A stretch of 64,000 bases of DNA, taken from the NCBI GenBank assembly GCA_033032175.1, contig CM065321.1, positions 12,050,501 through 12,114,500 on the forward strand. Direction: 5' to 3'. This DNA comes from Saturnia japonica. Its lineage: Eukaryota > Arthropoda > Insecta > Lepidoptera > Saturniidae. Under the pieces are notes generated by a model. It had not been told where the DNA came from. It searched no databases and saw nothing but the letters and a program-made list of their open reading frames with translations. The position numbers were made by a program, and so were the translations under genes. Positions 1 to 10,059 of the stretch are shown here, in pieces (the stretch's first letter is position 1; each line of letters begins with the position of its first letter).

Positions 1-62
1 GTCCCGTCAAAATCGGTCCAATAGTTTCAGAGATTACCCGGAACAACAAACAGGCAGACAAA
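1..62. repeat. interspersed repeat terminus
   Basis: The start of the window (TCAAAATCGGTCCAATAG, then GAGATTACCCGGAACAA) recurs, slightly diverged, at about 34512-34562. Both copies lead into a stretch with ACTTTCATATGCATTTAGT. The wording matches a common lepidopteran repeat tail. It is truncated by the window edge. Confidence 0.6.
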
Positions 63-325
63 AAAATGTAAAAATGGGTTTTTCTTATTGGTTTCTAATA
101 TACTTTCATATGCATTTAGTCAAAAGCTGTTATTTAATTTTATTAGGCTATAAAATGCAATAATACAGCTTTACAATAATAAATAAATTAGTATAAATAA
201 ACTCATTGAGTTTTTGAAGATCATTGGTTTGTCACAGTTGATGTGGCAATCTGATCATACACTTGTTTTTATAAATGAAAATATATATTGCTTTAGACGA
301 GTATGTATTTATAACATAAATATAC
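63..325. other. AT-rich intronic or flanking sequence
   Basis: I see no exon or named element here. It probably lies inside the next SLC25A46 intron. Confidence 0.4.
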
Positions 326-536
326 CTGTATATGTAGTCTATGTACAATGGTCTCCACAGGATAAAATAATATTTCCATAGTGATGAAAGAGAAGATATT
401 AGCTTTTAGATTAATATCCTCAATAAGAGGGTTTTGAGTATTTTTGCTATATCCAGATCCATATGCATCACTCAATTCATGTCTATGCCTTTGTTGAAAA
501 CGGAGTATTCTTGCTGTTATATTTTTTAACGTCATG
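326..536 (-). CDS. SLC25A46: SLC25A46 internal exon (last one in window)
   Basis: The acceptor is TATTTTCAG|C and the donor ATACAG|GTATAT, leaving in phase 0. The exon has a basic segment (RILRFQQRHRHEL), a linker, then SFITMEILFYPVETIVHRLHIQ in two parts. ILFYPVETIVHRLHIQ is the PxE/D-type carrier signature region of SLC25A46. The following exon is not visible at 1-325. Confidence 0.85.
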
Positions 537-3500
537 CTGAAAATATAAATTATCATGGAGTAAATTTATTTTTTGACTTTTCTACTTCCATCTATAATAA
601 AATTTGTAGCCCATCCTTCAAACATATGCTCACCTGAAGTTAGGTAGGAATACAGTTGAAAATAATAACAGACCAAATTCTTAAAAAGGGCTGACTCTCA
701 AAGGACCTCAAAAATTAAGTTTCATAGGATTGATATATGCAGAACAAGTATGTAATCTATATTTAATATGGTTATAATTATAAAAGTCATATTTGGTTAG
801 CAAAAAGACGGTAAATTAGTGTATCAGATAGTAAAAAAAAATTTAAAATATAGTGGTTGCCAAGAGACTATTTATTGTCCCATTTCCAGTCTTACTGTTG
901 TCATGATTTTCTGCAAATACTAGTAACAAAGGATCTAAGTACAGTAGAAAGATAAATATAAGTTACTTTATATTAAAACTGGAATTATTGTAACAGCAAC
1001 AAGCCAACTACAATCAACAAATAATACTAACTACTTCAAGATTGTTTAAATTGTTAAAAAAAATGATAACTGTGCATACACTACCTTGTAGTTGTAATAT
1101 TAAAATATGGTCATGACGGGCATGTTTTCTATTCCTATATACGTAAGACAATAGCTGTTTGTTGTTAAACAAGGTATGTCATATTGACAGTGGAAAGACC
1201 AATAGGCAAACCACTCAGTAATAAAAAAAAAAAATGTAGTCGAAAATAATCTTCATAATATTATAATCATTAATCAATCAAATTCTTGTGATATAATACT
1301 GCTTTATATTTTTAAATTAATAAATAATAATATGAATATTTTGGGATGTTCTCATGTCAAATGATAAATACGATAAACATGTTGATATCTGGTGTTTTCT
1401 TATAATTTTCTGCGATTATTTAATACACGTATAACGTCACGCGATCGGCGGTATTGTTTGCGTGGCAATTTAAAAATCTGTACGTTTAGACGCTATTTGA
1501 AGTACTTATTGTTAGCATCAAAACATGAGGAAATAAAGTGTTCTGCGTAGTTCGGATATACTCGATTATAATAGGAGAAAAATGACTGACAGCTCGACCA
1601 AGGGACATTCTTGCTACTGTTCAAATCGCTACGGATGTACGTGCTGTACCATAACTACCGCGACATAGCTATCGTGATGGTGGTGACTGTCGTGAAGTGC
1701 TCGCATTTTGGCTTACGCCAAAATGAAAATGAGTTTGTTTATGTGATATTATATTTTTTTTAGCTTTATAAATCCATGATTGGTTTGGGCTGGATCACAA
1801 ATTTAAAGTTGCTCAGCAAGCTATGTAAAGAGGTATGCCTCGGAGTTTCTTCGATAGATAGGACCAGAAATTATACAGAGAACTAAGATTATTAACATAA
1901 CTAAAAGATTAGCTCGTTGAAGTGGCAGTGGGCTGGCCACATATGCCGAAAAATTGATAACCGATGGGGAAGACAGGTTCTAGAGTCCAGACCGCGATTA
2001 GGTTATCGAAGTGACCCCCACTGCAAGATGGAGCGACGACCAAACGCAGGGTGGATGGATTCGACTAGATGCGAAGTGAATGATTTTCGAAAAGTTGTTT
2101 GATTACCTATTGATTAACATGTAAAGTTTGACATATGCACGAACGATGCACTGTCGATATGTGGTTGAAACTAGTCCAAATGTCTAAAGTGCCAGGTGTT
2201 TTACTTTTAAATAATAGGATATCATTTAAAATTTCAACTATTAGTAATTTATTCCAGAAAAAGAAGCCACAAATACTGATTCATTTATGTTTACAGACTG
2301 ATCACTAATAACGTTACTGAGCAATTAACTTCATTGTTAATTTTAACCATAATAGTTTAGTTAGCTGAACCAGTCTAAAAGTATATTACACATGATATTA
2401 AACCAAAGTAACTCACTGTGCTAAGTATTTAGACATTCCTAGTGCAACTGTAGGTATCACAATAGCCCATATTGGTAGCATTCTTCCGCGGCTGGGCGTA
2501 CCCCATTCCAAGATGCGTACAAATCCTTCACGGAACACGTCGAAAAGTGCCGGTTTGTCACTAGCAATGTCACTTTGTACTGTTTCAACTAAACTCGCAG
2601 AGTAAAATGGAGTAATTATCGCTAAACTTACACTGAAACCGAAAAAAATAATAAAAGTACATGTGGCGACATCTCTCGCCACAACTGACGCATCCTACAT
2701 CGTGTTATAGAAATTAACTCAACAATTGAGTATATATACAAGAACCCGACAACAACCGTTGGGCAGATGCCCGCCAGACATATAACCCGTCTGGTCGGAG
2801 GATCCTCCCTTTTCTATGGCGGATGAGGAACTTTACTCTCTGTTCCTTACTTCCGCTAAAAACATATATACATAAAGGAAGTTTTCTGGGATCCTACAGG
2901 GTGGTAGGGTTATAAATCCTGACTGGGTCGTGACCACCATTACACCAAAAGCCCAACATAATGGAGTGATAAGAAAATCCAGTTTCTATTTACATAGGCC
3001 GGCATGACATAATGACCTGATTTAACTTTGCCACACTGCTATTAAAATATTTATAGCATGATATATTTTTATTTATAAACCATGTACTTACTGGCTATGG
3101 GCACAATTGATGATTATCAACTTTATCTTTGGTAAAAATTTTATGGCAAACCATAAAATAAAAACGTTAATCGAGTATTACGGTATCTTAGTTAATAGTA
3201 AAAATAGATTACCATTTCAATGTGAGATGCTGACAGAATTTTAAAATAGAATCACACTTTCCAATCTCCCTGAAAAGTTATAAAAAAGTTGAATATTGAA
3301 GAATTAGAAATGGTTATTTAAACTTATAATAAACATGTACATTGAAGATATTTAAGAAAAATAATACGGGGGTTTAGAATCATAGAAAGAATACATTTCG
3401 ATAGTTTTTAAAATATTTGTCTGTTTGTCCATATGTTTGAACGCCAATCACGCAAAAACTACTGGACCGAATTTAATGAAATTTGGTATCATTGTAGTTT

Positions 3501-6085
3501 ATAGTCTGAAGGTACATTTAGGATGTATTTTTACACGTATAGACATTTGTATGAACTGTAAATTGTGTTTAGGTTATGTACATATAAAAAAAGAATGTAT
3601 GTGTATGTAATTTCATAATAAATTAAAAATATTTAGTGAACTACCAAATTATTTTATCTTTACATAATTTTCAAATAAAGCAAATGGAATAGTATGCTTT
3701 TTTATTATCCAGGAGTATTTATAGATGGCGCTGTACGATTTCGTTTAAACTACCATGAAATTGATTTGATATTTATTGTCACGCTTAAATATATTTTCCG
3801 TAAGTACTTTTAATAATAACTAGTTGTGCCCGCGACATCGCCCACGTGGTATTTTTCGTGTATGAAAACAGCAACTAAATAAAAACACCCTCACCTCAAT
3901 CTCACCTTACGGTATTTGACCAGTATTAGAGCATATGCTCACGACGGTTTTCGAACGAGCTGACGACGCGCATCCTCTGTGCATTTTATTTGCGTTTGTC
4001 CACAATCGCGAAGATACGTCGATACGGACGTACTGTAAACGCGCGTTGCTGTCTACTGAGTTGTTCTACAGACTCGATAAATTTGAATCGTATTTTGAAG
4101 GTGGTATGACAGCTGCAGCATTAAAATTGTACTATGAAATGGTTCTCATTGAAGGATGCTCACAGTCGAGATGGTGACCGTTAAGATGGTGATAGTCGAG
4201 ACCAGTTATTAAATTACACTAAACAGACATACTTATTATAAAGCATTATTGTTAATTGAATATTAATTTTATTTAGTTGTTGTTTTTCATACACAAAATA
4301 TACCACGCAGACAAAGTCGTGGGCACAGCTAGTATTATATACAATAAATGTAAATCAATCTTGGTCAGTAAGTGGTTTAAACCAGCGGAATATCAATTGC
4401 ATATTCACAGGTTTAAGATGAGGCACGTTCCAATGATTTTTTCCAAATTTCTGTACATTTACTAATTTCAATAGGTATAACTATATATTAACTGACAGTG
4501 AAGGAAAACATTGTGAGATACATTTGAGAAAAGGGTTTTGTAGTACAATAACATGTGGGAATAAAATTGTAATTTCCTCTATGCATGTAATTGCCAAGTC
4601 ATCCTGGGCTGGCTCCATTATGCCTGTGCCTTTCCCTGAAAAATGGCTTCGGCATGGAAGTGGGGCACTAACATACAAGCCTTAAGGGATGTGCCAATAA
4701 ATATTTCATAATTCTTACTTCATACTTATATTCATTTTAACTTAAATAATAACACCAACCAAGCTGCCCTATTCTAACTTAAACTCTAATTTAAACATAG
4801 AAAGAACTATAACTTAGATCTTGAGATAATGTGAAGTAAAAAGCTGATTCATCAAATGAATCTTTTTTCAAATGCAAGTTCATACTTAGGCCATCCCATG
4901 CCTTTGGCTAAAACATCTTCGACTGCCATGTTGAGACCCCTTACAATGCAAGTGGAACCAATGCCTTTCCATAATGTCGTAAAGTCTTGTCTCCTGTGCA
5001 GCCTCACTACAACAGGTAACAATGTGTATGGAACTAGGTGAAAGTTCTTCAAACTGTTGTGGACCTGAAGTAAAAGAATTAATATGTATATATTATCAAT
5101 AAACTAAAACTTTAACATTTACCTTATTTATAAGAACTAAAAGCTTTTCAAATAAACTAATGGCTAAATAAAAACTAGAATTAAAACTTTAGAATCTAAT
5201 AAATTCTTCATTCTGTCATGCACAAAACTAAAAGTGGCTACTCAACTTGCACTGCTCTGACAAACAAATATTATAGTTTTGAATGATTTCACAACAAAAT
5301 ATATTACAATTTTGTATTAAAACCATTGTTAATTACGTTATGTTATGTAAAAAAATAGGTATTAAGTTAACATTTAGAAATGCAATTATAGGTTGGGCAT
5401 CTATTGTAGGTATTTTAAACTTTTATTTCAAAGGCCACTAATAATGTCAATTTAAAAAAAGAAATTGGTTACCTTACAGTCTCAGTAGCTTATTAACTTG
5501 ATCTTTTTCTTATAATTGTTGACTGCTGTGTATTTACATAATAATAGTCTAATTAAAATAATTATGACTGACCTGACATTGTCTACGAAGTACAATGAAC
5601 GGATGACTGAGAAGATTTTCTGTTATGAGACTTGCTACACTAATTGCTGTTGTGACATATGTATTGTTATCTAAAAGGAATATCATGAATCTTTTTACTG
5701 TTGCTTATTAAATATTACATATATTTGTACATTTATTATAATTCTTCTTATAACACGTAATTTGTTTCGTATTAAGTTAGTAATTTTATCCGGATTTGTA
5801 TAAATATAGATCCTGGTGGGGAAAATAAGCAGTCTTTATAAATTTTAATTTATTAAAAATAGAATAACTTATTAATATTACAATGTATTTAATAAATAAT
5901 GGAAATACCATACCGTCTTCGGGAATATCATCCATGACCAACGGAGGTCCTTGAAATTCTTCGGTTACAGGTGTATGATAACCATATATTTGCTGATAGC
6001 GCGTATCGTAAATATCGTTCGTTTCTCTGTTAGGATCTAAGCCAAAAGGTCTGTTGTATACGGAATACTCTCCAAATCCAGCCAT
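326..6085 (-). CDS. SLC25A46: SLC25A46-like mitochondrial outer-membrane carrier-fold protein (3' end off window)
   Basis: The minus-strand exons, in coding order, are 6085-5914, 5646-5573, 5064-4886, 2632-2417 and 536-326. Their order and content fit SLC25A46, an outer mitochondrial membrane member of the solute-carrier 25 family that acts in mitochondrial fission and lipid transfer rather than as a classical inner-membrane carrier. Diagnostic blocks are LLSHPFIVLRRQCQ, TTLWKGIGS, TPFYSASLVETVQSDI and ILFYPVETIVHRLHIQ. Splice phases agree for exon 1 to 2 (phase 1), 2 to 3 (phase 0) and 2632-2417 to 536-326 (phase 2). Between the block ending GMGWP and the block starting VSLAIITPFYS the family normally has about 20 more residues. 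That exon should lie between 4886 and 2632 and I could not place it. The C-terminal exon or exons are beyond position 1. The start ATG at 6085-6083 gives MAGFGEYSVYNRPF, a typical N-terminus for the family. Confidence 0.87.
1880..2102 (+). mobile_element. RTE-type LINE 3' fragment
   Basis: An in-frame piece reads LKWQWAGHICRKIDNRWGRQ, followed by a PRLGYRSD-like block. This is the C-terminal WAGH motif of endonuclease/reverse-transcriptase LINE polyproteins. The decayed LINE at 60.0-62.2 kb carries the matching MKWKWAGHTAR block. The fragment sits in an SLC25A46 intron, antisense to the gene. Only about 60 codons remain. Confidence 0.65.
2417..2632 (-). CDS. SLC25A46: SLC25A46 internal exon
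   Basis: The acceptor is CGGTTTCAG|T and the donor TTAGCACA|GTGAGT; the exon is phase 2 at both ends. It encodes VSLAIITPFYSASLVETVQS, then DIASDKPALFDVFREG and PIWAIVIPTVALGMSKYLA. This is the strongly conserved FYSASL/VETVQS block plus a following membrane helix. Confidence 0.88.
2665..3000. repeat. interspersed repeat, pair with 32150-32545
   Basis: Blocks such as CAACTGACGCATCCTACAT, AACAATTGAGTATATATACA and GTCGGAGGATCCTCCC recur as reverse complements at 32150-32545. The element begins only about 30 bp outside the SLC25A46 acceptor at 2632, inside the intron. The class is unclear: no ORF or clear terminal repeats were seen. Confidence 0.6.
3415..3610 (+). repeat. interspersed repeat, pair with 26040-26200
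   Basis: The phrase GAACGCCAATCACGCAAAAA, followed by a stretch meaning 'one pair, then ttggtat...tacatttag', recurs in reverse orientation at about 26040-26185. The short open frame across it is a by-product of the repeat. Confidence 0.55.
3819..4333. mobile_element. segment bounded by inverted Helitron-type 3' ends
   Basis: The left end is ACTAGTTGTGCCCGCGAC (3819-3836) and the right end GTCGTGGGCACAGCTAGT (4316-4333). These are inverted copies, matching at 16 of 18 positions, of the terminus CGGGCACAGCTAGT seen on lepidopteran Helitrons; another copy begins at about 63943. The segment is 515 bp. Ordinary Helitrons lack terminal inverted repeats, so this is either two head-on insertions or an unusual paired-end element. 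It contains the 80-aa ORF at 3935-4177. Confidence 0.5.
3935..4177 (+). CDS. 80-aa ORF of unknown function between Helitron ends
   Basis: The ORF opens MLTTVFERADDAHPLCILFA and ends with EGCSQSRW before a stop. Its composition is balanced, with many charged residues, aromatic residues and a helical-looking stretch (AAALKLYYEMV), unlike the AT-driven frames around it. No domain is recognised. It could be a captured exon piece of a host gene, a remnant of another transposon, or chance. There is no promoter or clear splice signal beyond a weak AG before 3932. Confidence 0.3.
   Translation: MLTTVFERADDAHPLCILFAFVHNREDTSIRTYCKRALLSTELFYRLDKFESYFEGGMTAAALKLYYEMVLIEGCSQSRW
4497..4660 (-). other. 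possible missing SLC25A46 exon region (unresolved)
   Basis: On the minus strand this stretch has an acceptor-like TTTTTCAG near 4640, an open frame containing FLKCISQCFPSL, and a donor-like CACT|GTCAGT at 4497. The donor phase (2) would join correctly to the exon starting at 2632. No acceptor joins exon 3 in phase, and the peptide resembles the expected family segment only weakly. It is recorded because it is the only candidate seen. Confidence 0.2.
4886..5064 (-). CDS. SLC25A46: SLC25A46 exon 3
   Basis: The acceptor is TTACTTCAG|GTCCAC. The exon reads VHNSLKNFHLVPYTLLP, then TTLWKGIGSTCIVRG and ends near GMGWP. The only sensible donor is CCTAA|GTATGA (phase 2). The open frame runs on to 4852 but is probably intronic there. 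Confidence 0.83.
5573..5646 (-). CDS. SLC25A46: SLC25A46 exon 2
   Basis: This 74-bp exon is too short to stand out as an ORF. The acceptor is CACAACAG|CA and the donor CAG|GTCAGT. It reads AISVASLITENLLSHPF then IVLRRQCQ, a hallmark transmembrane and matrix-type block of SLC25A46. It enters in phase 1 and leaves in phase 0, matching exons 1 and 3. Confidence 0.85.
5914..6085 (-). CDS. SLC25A46: SLC25A46 exon 1 (start codon)
   Basis: The exon encodes 57 residues, from MAGFGEYSVYNR to DDIPEDG, a hydrophilic N-terminal tail. The donor is GACG|GTATGG, phase 1. The frame stays open upstream to 6118, but the ATG at 6085 is preferred because the peptide beginning MAGFGEYS matches how this family starts. 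Confidence 0.82.
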
Positions 6086-6180
6086 TTCTTTATAATAAGA
6101 TAACAAAAAACATATCAACGAGAGAGAGAAAGACTAAATTAACAATTTTGTATTGTTCACAATGTTCACACTACTCCGTA
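6086..6180. promoter_or_regulatory. SLC25A46 5' UTR / proximal promoter (inferred)
   Basis: This short non-repetitive stretch lies upstream of the ATG and carries GAGAGAGAGAAAG at about 6119-6131. It is bounded by repeat sequence from about 6176. Initiation in this gap is inferred from position only; no core motif was identified. Confidence 0.3.
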
Positions 6181-6275
6181 GGGATGTGAAAAAATAATCG
6201 ATTAAAAAAAACGATAAATAATATATATATATTTTTAATCGATTTAAAATCAATTTTTTAAGCCCGCGTAACCAC
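6176..6275. repeat. ATCGATT-rich repeat (pair with 14580-14735)
   Basis: GTAGGGATGTGAAAAAATAA with palindromic AATCGATT blocks recurs at 14620-14735, where it ends AATATCCCTAC. The shared ends suggest a small inverted-repeat (MITE-like) family. At 6176 it is followed or interrupted by the SINE-like sequence at 6276-6900, and ATCGATTATTT resumes at about 6908-6950. Confidence 0.45.
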
Positions 6276-6905
6276 CGTTCTCTCCGCAGAGGACGGGTGA
6301 TCAACTTCGCTCCCGCACACCTGTCACGTCCACCCTCTCTAGCGGACACCCAAGCCTAGGTCCGTTCCTCGGTGTGAAGCCCTTGGGTCAGGCAGCCGCC
6401 CGCGCGATTTAAGTGACAGTATATGTGCAACACTTAGCTACGCACATACAACATTACACACGTATGGACACACACACGTGCACACCACACAGGTTCATAG
6501 GTTCTTTAAGGGACCTTTTTTTCTTTTTTTTTTGCGCTAGTTATACTATTGCGCTAGTTAATGTAGAAAAACCATTCCGATTACTAAATACACATACGCA
6601 TGGTCACCTCCTTCCTCCCAGAAGGAGAGGAACGTGCATATGAGTATATGTTAGTTAGTTCGAATTCTCTTGGATAGGGAATTAGATAGATCGCGACCTT
6701 TTCGCATTCGCAAAGACCGCCCGAGCCGAGGTTCGACCACTCTGGCACCCTCGTGCGGGTCGTCACAAACTTTCGCGGCTGAGTGCCCTAAACGCTCGCC
6801 CCCAAGTCCGGTGAAGCTGTAAAAGCCGCAGCGGCTCTGTTTGTCGATAGGGCCCCTAAGGCTAACAGTGTAGTCAGTTTAAAAAAAAACCAATTTTTTC
6901 ATTCC
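6276..6905 (+). repeat. SINE-like element with A-rich tail (family S1)
   Basis: The conserved 3' part, GTCCGGTGAAGCTGTAAAA then GGGCCCCTAAGGCTAACAG, ends in an A-run at about 6882. The same module recurs at 26452-26540 (minus, preceded by a T-run), 29396-29460 (plus, followed by an A-run) and 32238-32330 (minus). The shared A-tail polarity supports a SINE. Sequence resembling the 6176 repeat flanks both sides, so it probably inserted into that repeat. Confidence 0.55.
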
Positions 6906-7002
6906 AAAAAATCGATTATTTAAAAATCAATTTTTTTCAAGGACGATTTTTTTTTTATGGATCTAATGTATTTTTTTTTTTGGGACAGTAGGTATTCAAT
7001 CA

Positions 7003-7985
7003 CCCTTCTTCTTACTAACTTGTCAACTAGTCATCTTTATTGAAAACTATTACTGCCATTATCAAGTGAATATAGTGGTAAACAAGATGGTGGCTCTCTT
7101 GTTAGAACTTTCTAGGGAGTTTTTGTGGCACATCAAAATGTATGCTTCCAGTTTATATTTATAATCCATTTCACATGCACAAGCTATATCACACAAAACG
7201 CTACCAGTATTATATAATATAGGGTCTAAAACCTAAGTTAATGGATCTATACCACTATTATTAAGCTGAAGAGTTTATTTATTTGTTTGTTTGTTTGAAC
7301 GCTCTAATCTGAGGAACTACTTCTTCGAATGGAAAACATATTTTTGTTGGATATCCCATTGATCAAAGAAGGCTTATAGGCTATATAACATCACGCTACG
7401 ACCAATAGAAGCGAAGAATCAATGTAAAATATTGCAAAAATGGGGAGGATTATTGCTTTTGAGAGCTTCCATTGCGTGCGCTACGTAAATGCTTAAAGTT
7501 ACTCAACAATCATGTGTGACGGAATTGTTTCTCTTAAAAAGTTTTAAAAAAGTCCGTGATAGCATTTGGCTATCTTTTAAAGTTGACTCAATATAACCTT
7601 TTTTATGGTAATAAAATTTGTTCTAAAATAATGCATTATTTGCGAAGGTGTTTCTATAAATATGGTATTAACCTTGTTGAAATAAAATATTCATCACAAG
7701 TATTTAATTTTGAACAAAATTGTCCTTGACATCAATTGATTTCAATAAATATCTTAGAAGATATCACAGTTTTAAAATAAATCTGCAGCAAAGTAAAGTA
7801 AGTTTCAGCTCCTTTAGAATTATATTATAGGTGCATACGACCCAATCTTTCTAACCCTCTCCTTTTCTCTCTCTCTCTCTCACTTATGTGACGCAGACGA
7901 AGATGCGTTAGTCAGTTAGTTAAAAATAAAAACCAAATACCAAAACATGTCATTTTAAGATCCCACCAAAAAATTCAATCGCCAT
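7003..7985 (+). repeat. repeat family R1, split by a Helitron
   Basis: The left part is 7003-7245 and the right part 7921-7985. The family has a core TTGTTAGAACTTTCTAGG, a block ATAATATAGGGTC, and an end CACTTCAAGATCCCGCCAAA (diverged here). Other copies are at about 20944-21252, 21598-21945, 37875-38060, 51747-52082 and 54025-54175. Full copies are about 320-350 bp and carry no ORF. Confidence 0.75.
7246..7920 (+). mobile_element. non-autonomous Helitron (copy 1)
   Basis: It begins TCTATACC, diverged from TCTATACTAATATTATAAAG, and continues AAGCTGAAGAGTTTATTT then CTAATCTGAGGAACTAC. It ends GATGCGTTAGTCAGTTAGT. It is flanked by A at 7245 and T at 7921, as expected for Helitron insertion between A and T, and removing it rejoins the R1 repeat. 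There is no coding capacity. A second copy of about 760 bp is at 42498-43258. Confidence 0.85.
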
Positions 7986-9059
7986 ATCACCCATAAACAT
8001 CGTTATTTATAATTAAATAATGAGTTGCTTTTTAATTTAATATTGTATTTTTGTGTTCAAAAGGCAATCCTTTACAATTACAATTAATACAAGTAATGGA
8101 ACGAACCACCCGCGTCTTTCGAACTATGTATTTACGCAGTGTACAATAATTTTTAGCTGACCCCCACGGTTTCACCCGTGTTAATACTATACGACAAACA
8201 CCGCAACGCCAGTGCACCCGTGTAGTCTATCATAATTGTTCTTCCCACAAACACAAATTATTTTAATTTTTGAAGTGAAACTTCTTTATCGACGTATGGG
8301 AGAAATTTTGTAGCAGTGTAAAAAAAATCGTCACGTTTTTCGGTTACGCGCCATGTTGCTTTTTTATCAAAGTTTAGTATAGTGACGAAAAGAATATAAT
8401 GTAATATATTATAATAATAACAACAATATATTAGTTTTGAAGTTTGGTTTGAAATAAGAATAACAATATATTAATTTGAAAGTGATAAAATAAAAAGACT
8501 TATTCAAATTTAAGTGAATTTACAAGAAAAGTGAGAGTGATTATATATTTCCTTTTATAAATTCAACACGTATGAGCATGATTTTAATATTTATTTGAGG
8601 TTAACCTCACTTTTTGATTGTAAGTATCAGTGAATGTTTATAAATCTGTTAAAATTAGCAAGTATTAATAAATATGACTGTAAATCTAGTGAACATTATT
8701 AATTCTAAAAACAATAAAAAATATAAATTAAATAATAATTTAAAAATAAAACAAAACGCGATTAGAAAATATAAATATGTATACGTACATCTTTTTTAAT
8801 TATTCGTTTTTAATTATTTATTTATTCATTTTTAATTTTATAAAATCGTTGCATTTCTACATGATTAACTGTCATCATATAATTGTATTACTTTGAAAAG
8901 ATAATTCCAATTATTTATTCATAACTTGTAAATATAATACAATAAATAAATAGTAATGATATTATAATAAGAACAATGATAAAATAAATTACTCATTAAT
9001 TGTATGCATGTCTATAATAATAAAATAGCTTTAATTTAATACGGAAAAAATTGTTTTTC
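7986..9059. other. AT-rich intergenic sequence
   Basis: No gene was recognised. The stretch at 8265-8400 (AACTTCTTTATCGACG... GTCACGTTTTTCGGTTACG) looks like a piece of a common lepidopteran repeat. The rest is very AT-rich. Confidence 0.4.
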
Positions 9060-9300
9060 TTAAGGCTTAAGCCTTATCTACCCCATTTTCGTGAAGTTGC
9101 AAATAGTAGAAAAATGATATGTCGTAAAGAAGTTTCACTTCTTACCTGTGTACTCTGGTACACACACACATTTTTTTTCATTATCTCCTAAACTATGTGT
9201 CCAAATAACATGCAAAAGAGCAAAATTTAACTTCATAAAATTGTCTTTAAGATGAAGTAACTCTTCTTCGTAAGGATTAATATACCATGTGTAAAATAAT
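9060..9300 (-). mobile_element. diverged Helitron internal fragment
   Basis: Read on the minus strand, it shares AAAGACAATTTTATGAAG, a TTTTGCTCTTTT-like block and CATAGTTTAGGAGATAATG with the element at 49380-49915 (positions about 49710-49790). No termini were seen. Confidence 0.5.
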
Positions 9301-9409
9301 GATCTTAAATCACTTTTTAATGTTAAACCACTGTTTGTTATATAATAGCTTATTGTTGGTTATACATAAGATATAGGCATATGCTATTGCGGACTATTTT
9401 AATGATGTA

Positions 9410-9532
9410 TGTTAAGTATGCGGACAGGGACGAGTGAAACAAAGCGTAGCTGTTAGCACACACTTACATTATTCGTCGAACGATATACATAGGGCGTGCG
9501 GACGCGCATATATAAACATCTTATACATAACA
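9410..9532 (-). repeat. 3' LTR of the Mag-like element
   Basis: This is the 3' LTR, given the minus-strand orientation. It is preceded on that strand by the polypurine tract at 9533-9546. Confidence 0.92.
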
Positions 9533-9564
9533 TTTCCTTCCCCTAGTCCTTATGTTTTTTAATA

Positions 9565-9975
9565 TCAAAAATATTTTCTGTAATCTACTTTTTTACGTTT
9601 TTGTAAAGATCTGCTCACAAATCTGAGAGGTACTACTAGGACGTCAGACAGTGCTTCATGGAATTCGCCTGTATCATGCGTTTCAGCAACTGTTTGAGTA
9701 GTTTCCGTAGCCTCTTTTCCCTCCTCTCCGGGGTCCCTTTGCTCGGTGCTACCTTGAACTGGTAGAACCTTTCGTGGAGGTACTGCTATTGGAATCGCTA
9801 GAGGCGGCGGCGGTGGCAGTGACGATGACGCCGAGGCCTCCAAAAGTGACGGCGGTGAAAATGGGTGCGACAGGGGCGGCGACAGTGGTGGCGGTGAAGG
9901 AAACTGTGTAGCGGACTGTAACTGCGCCGGAGGAGCTAATGGTGTAGTCTGATGATCTGATGACATAGGAGGCAT
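9565..9975 (-). CDS. proline-rich ORF downstream of integrase in the Mag-like element
   Basis: The 136-codon open frame is rich in P, S and A (PPPLSPPLSHPF, LPPPPPLAIPIAV) and ends RKKVDYRKYF. Its position matches the variable C-terminal tail of gypsy polyproteins. It is GC-richer than its surroundings. No fold was recognised. Confidence 0.4.
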   Translation of the reverse strand: MPPMSSDHQTTPLAPPAQLQSATQFPSPPPLSPPLSHPFSPPSLLEASASSSLPPPPPLAIPIAVPPRKVLPVQGSTEQRDPGEEGKEATETTQTVAETHDTGEFHEALSDVLVVPLRFVSRSLQKRKKVDYRKYF

Positions 9976-10059
9976 CGATAAACACGAAGCAGTATTAGTT
10001 ATGTTTCGCTCTTGTCTGTATCATAGTCCCAGTAGTTTTTATTATTTAAAGTTTCTTTT

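Noticed and set aside
4277..4465. 62-codon ORF near the right Helitron-like end
   Set aside because: It overlaps the terminus at 4316-4333 and carries no motif.
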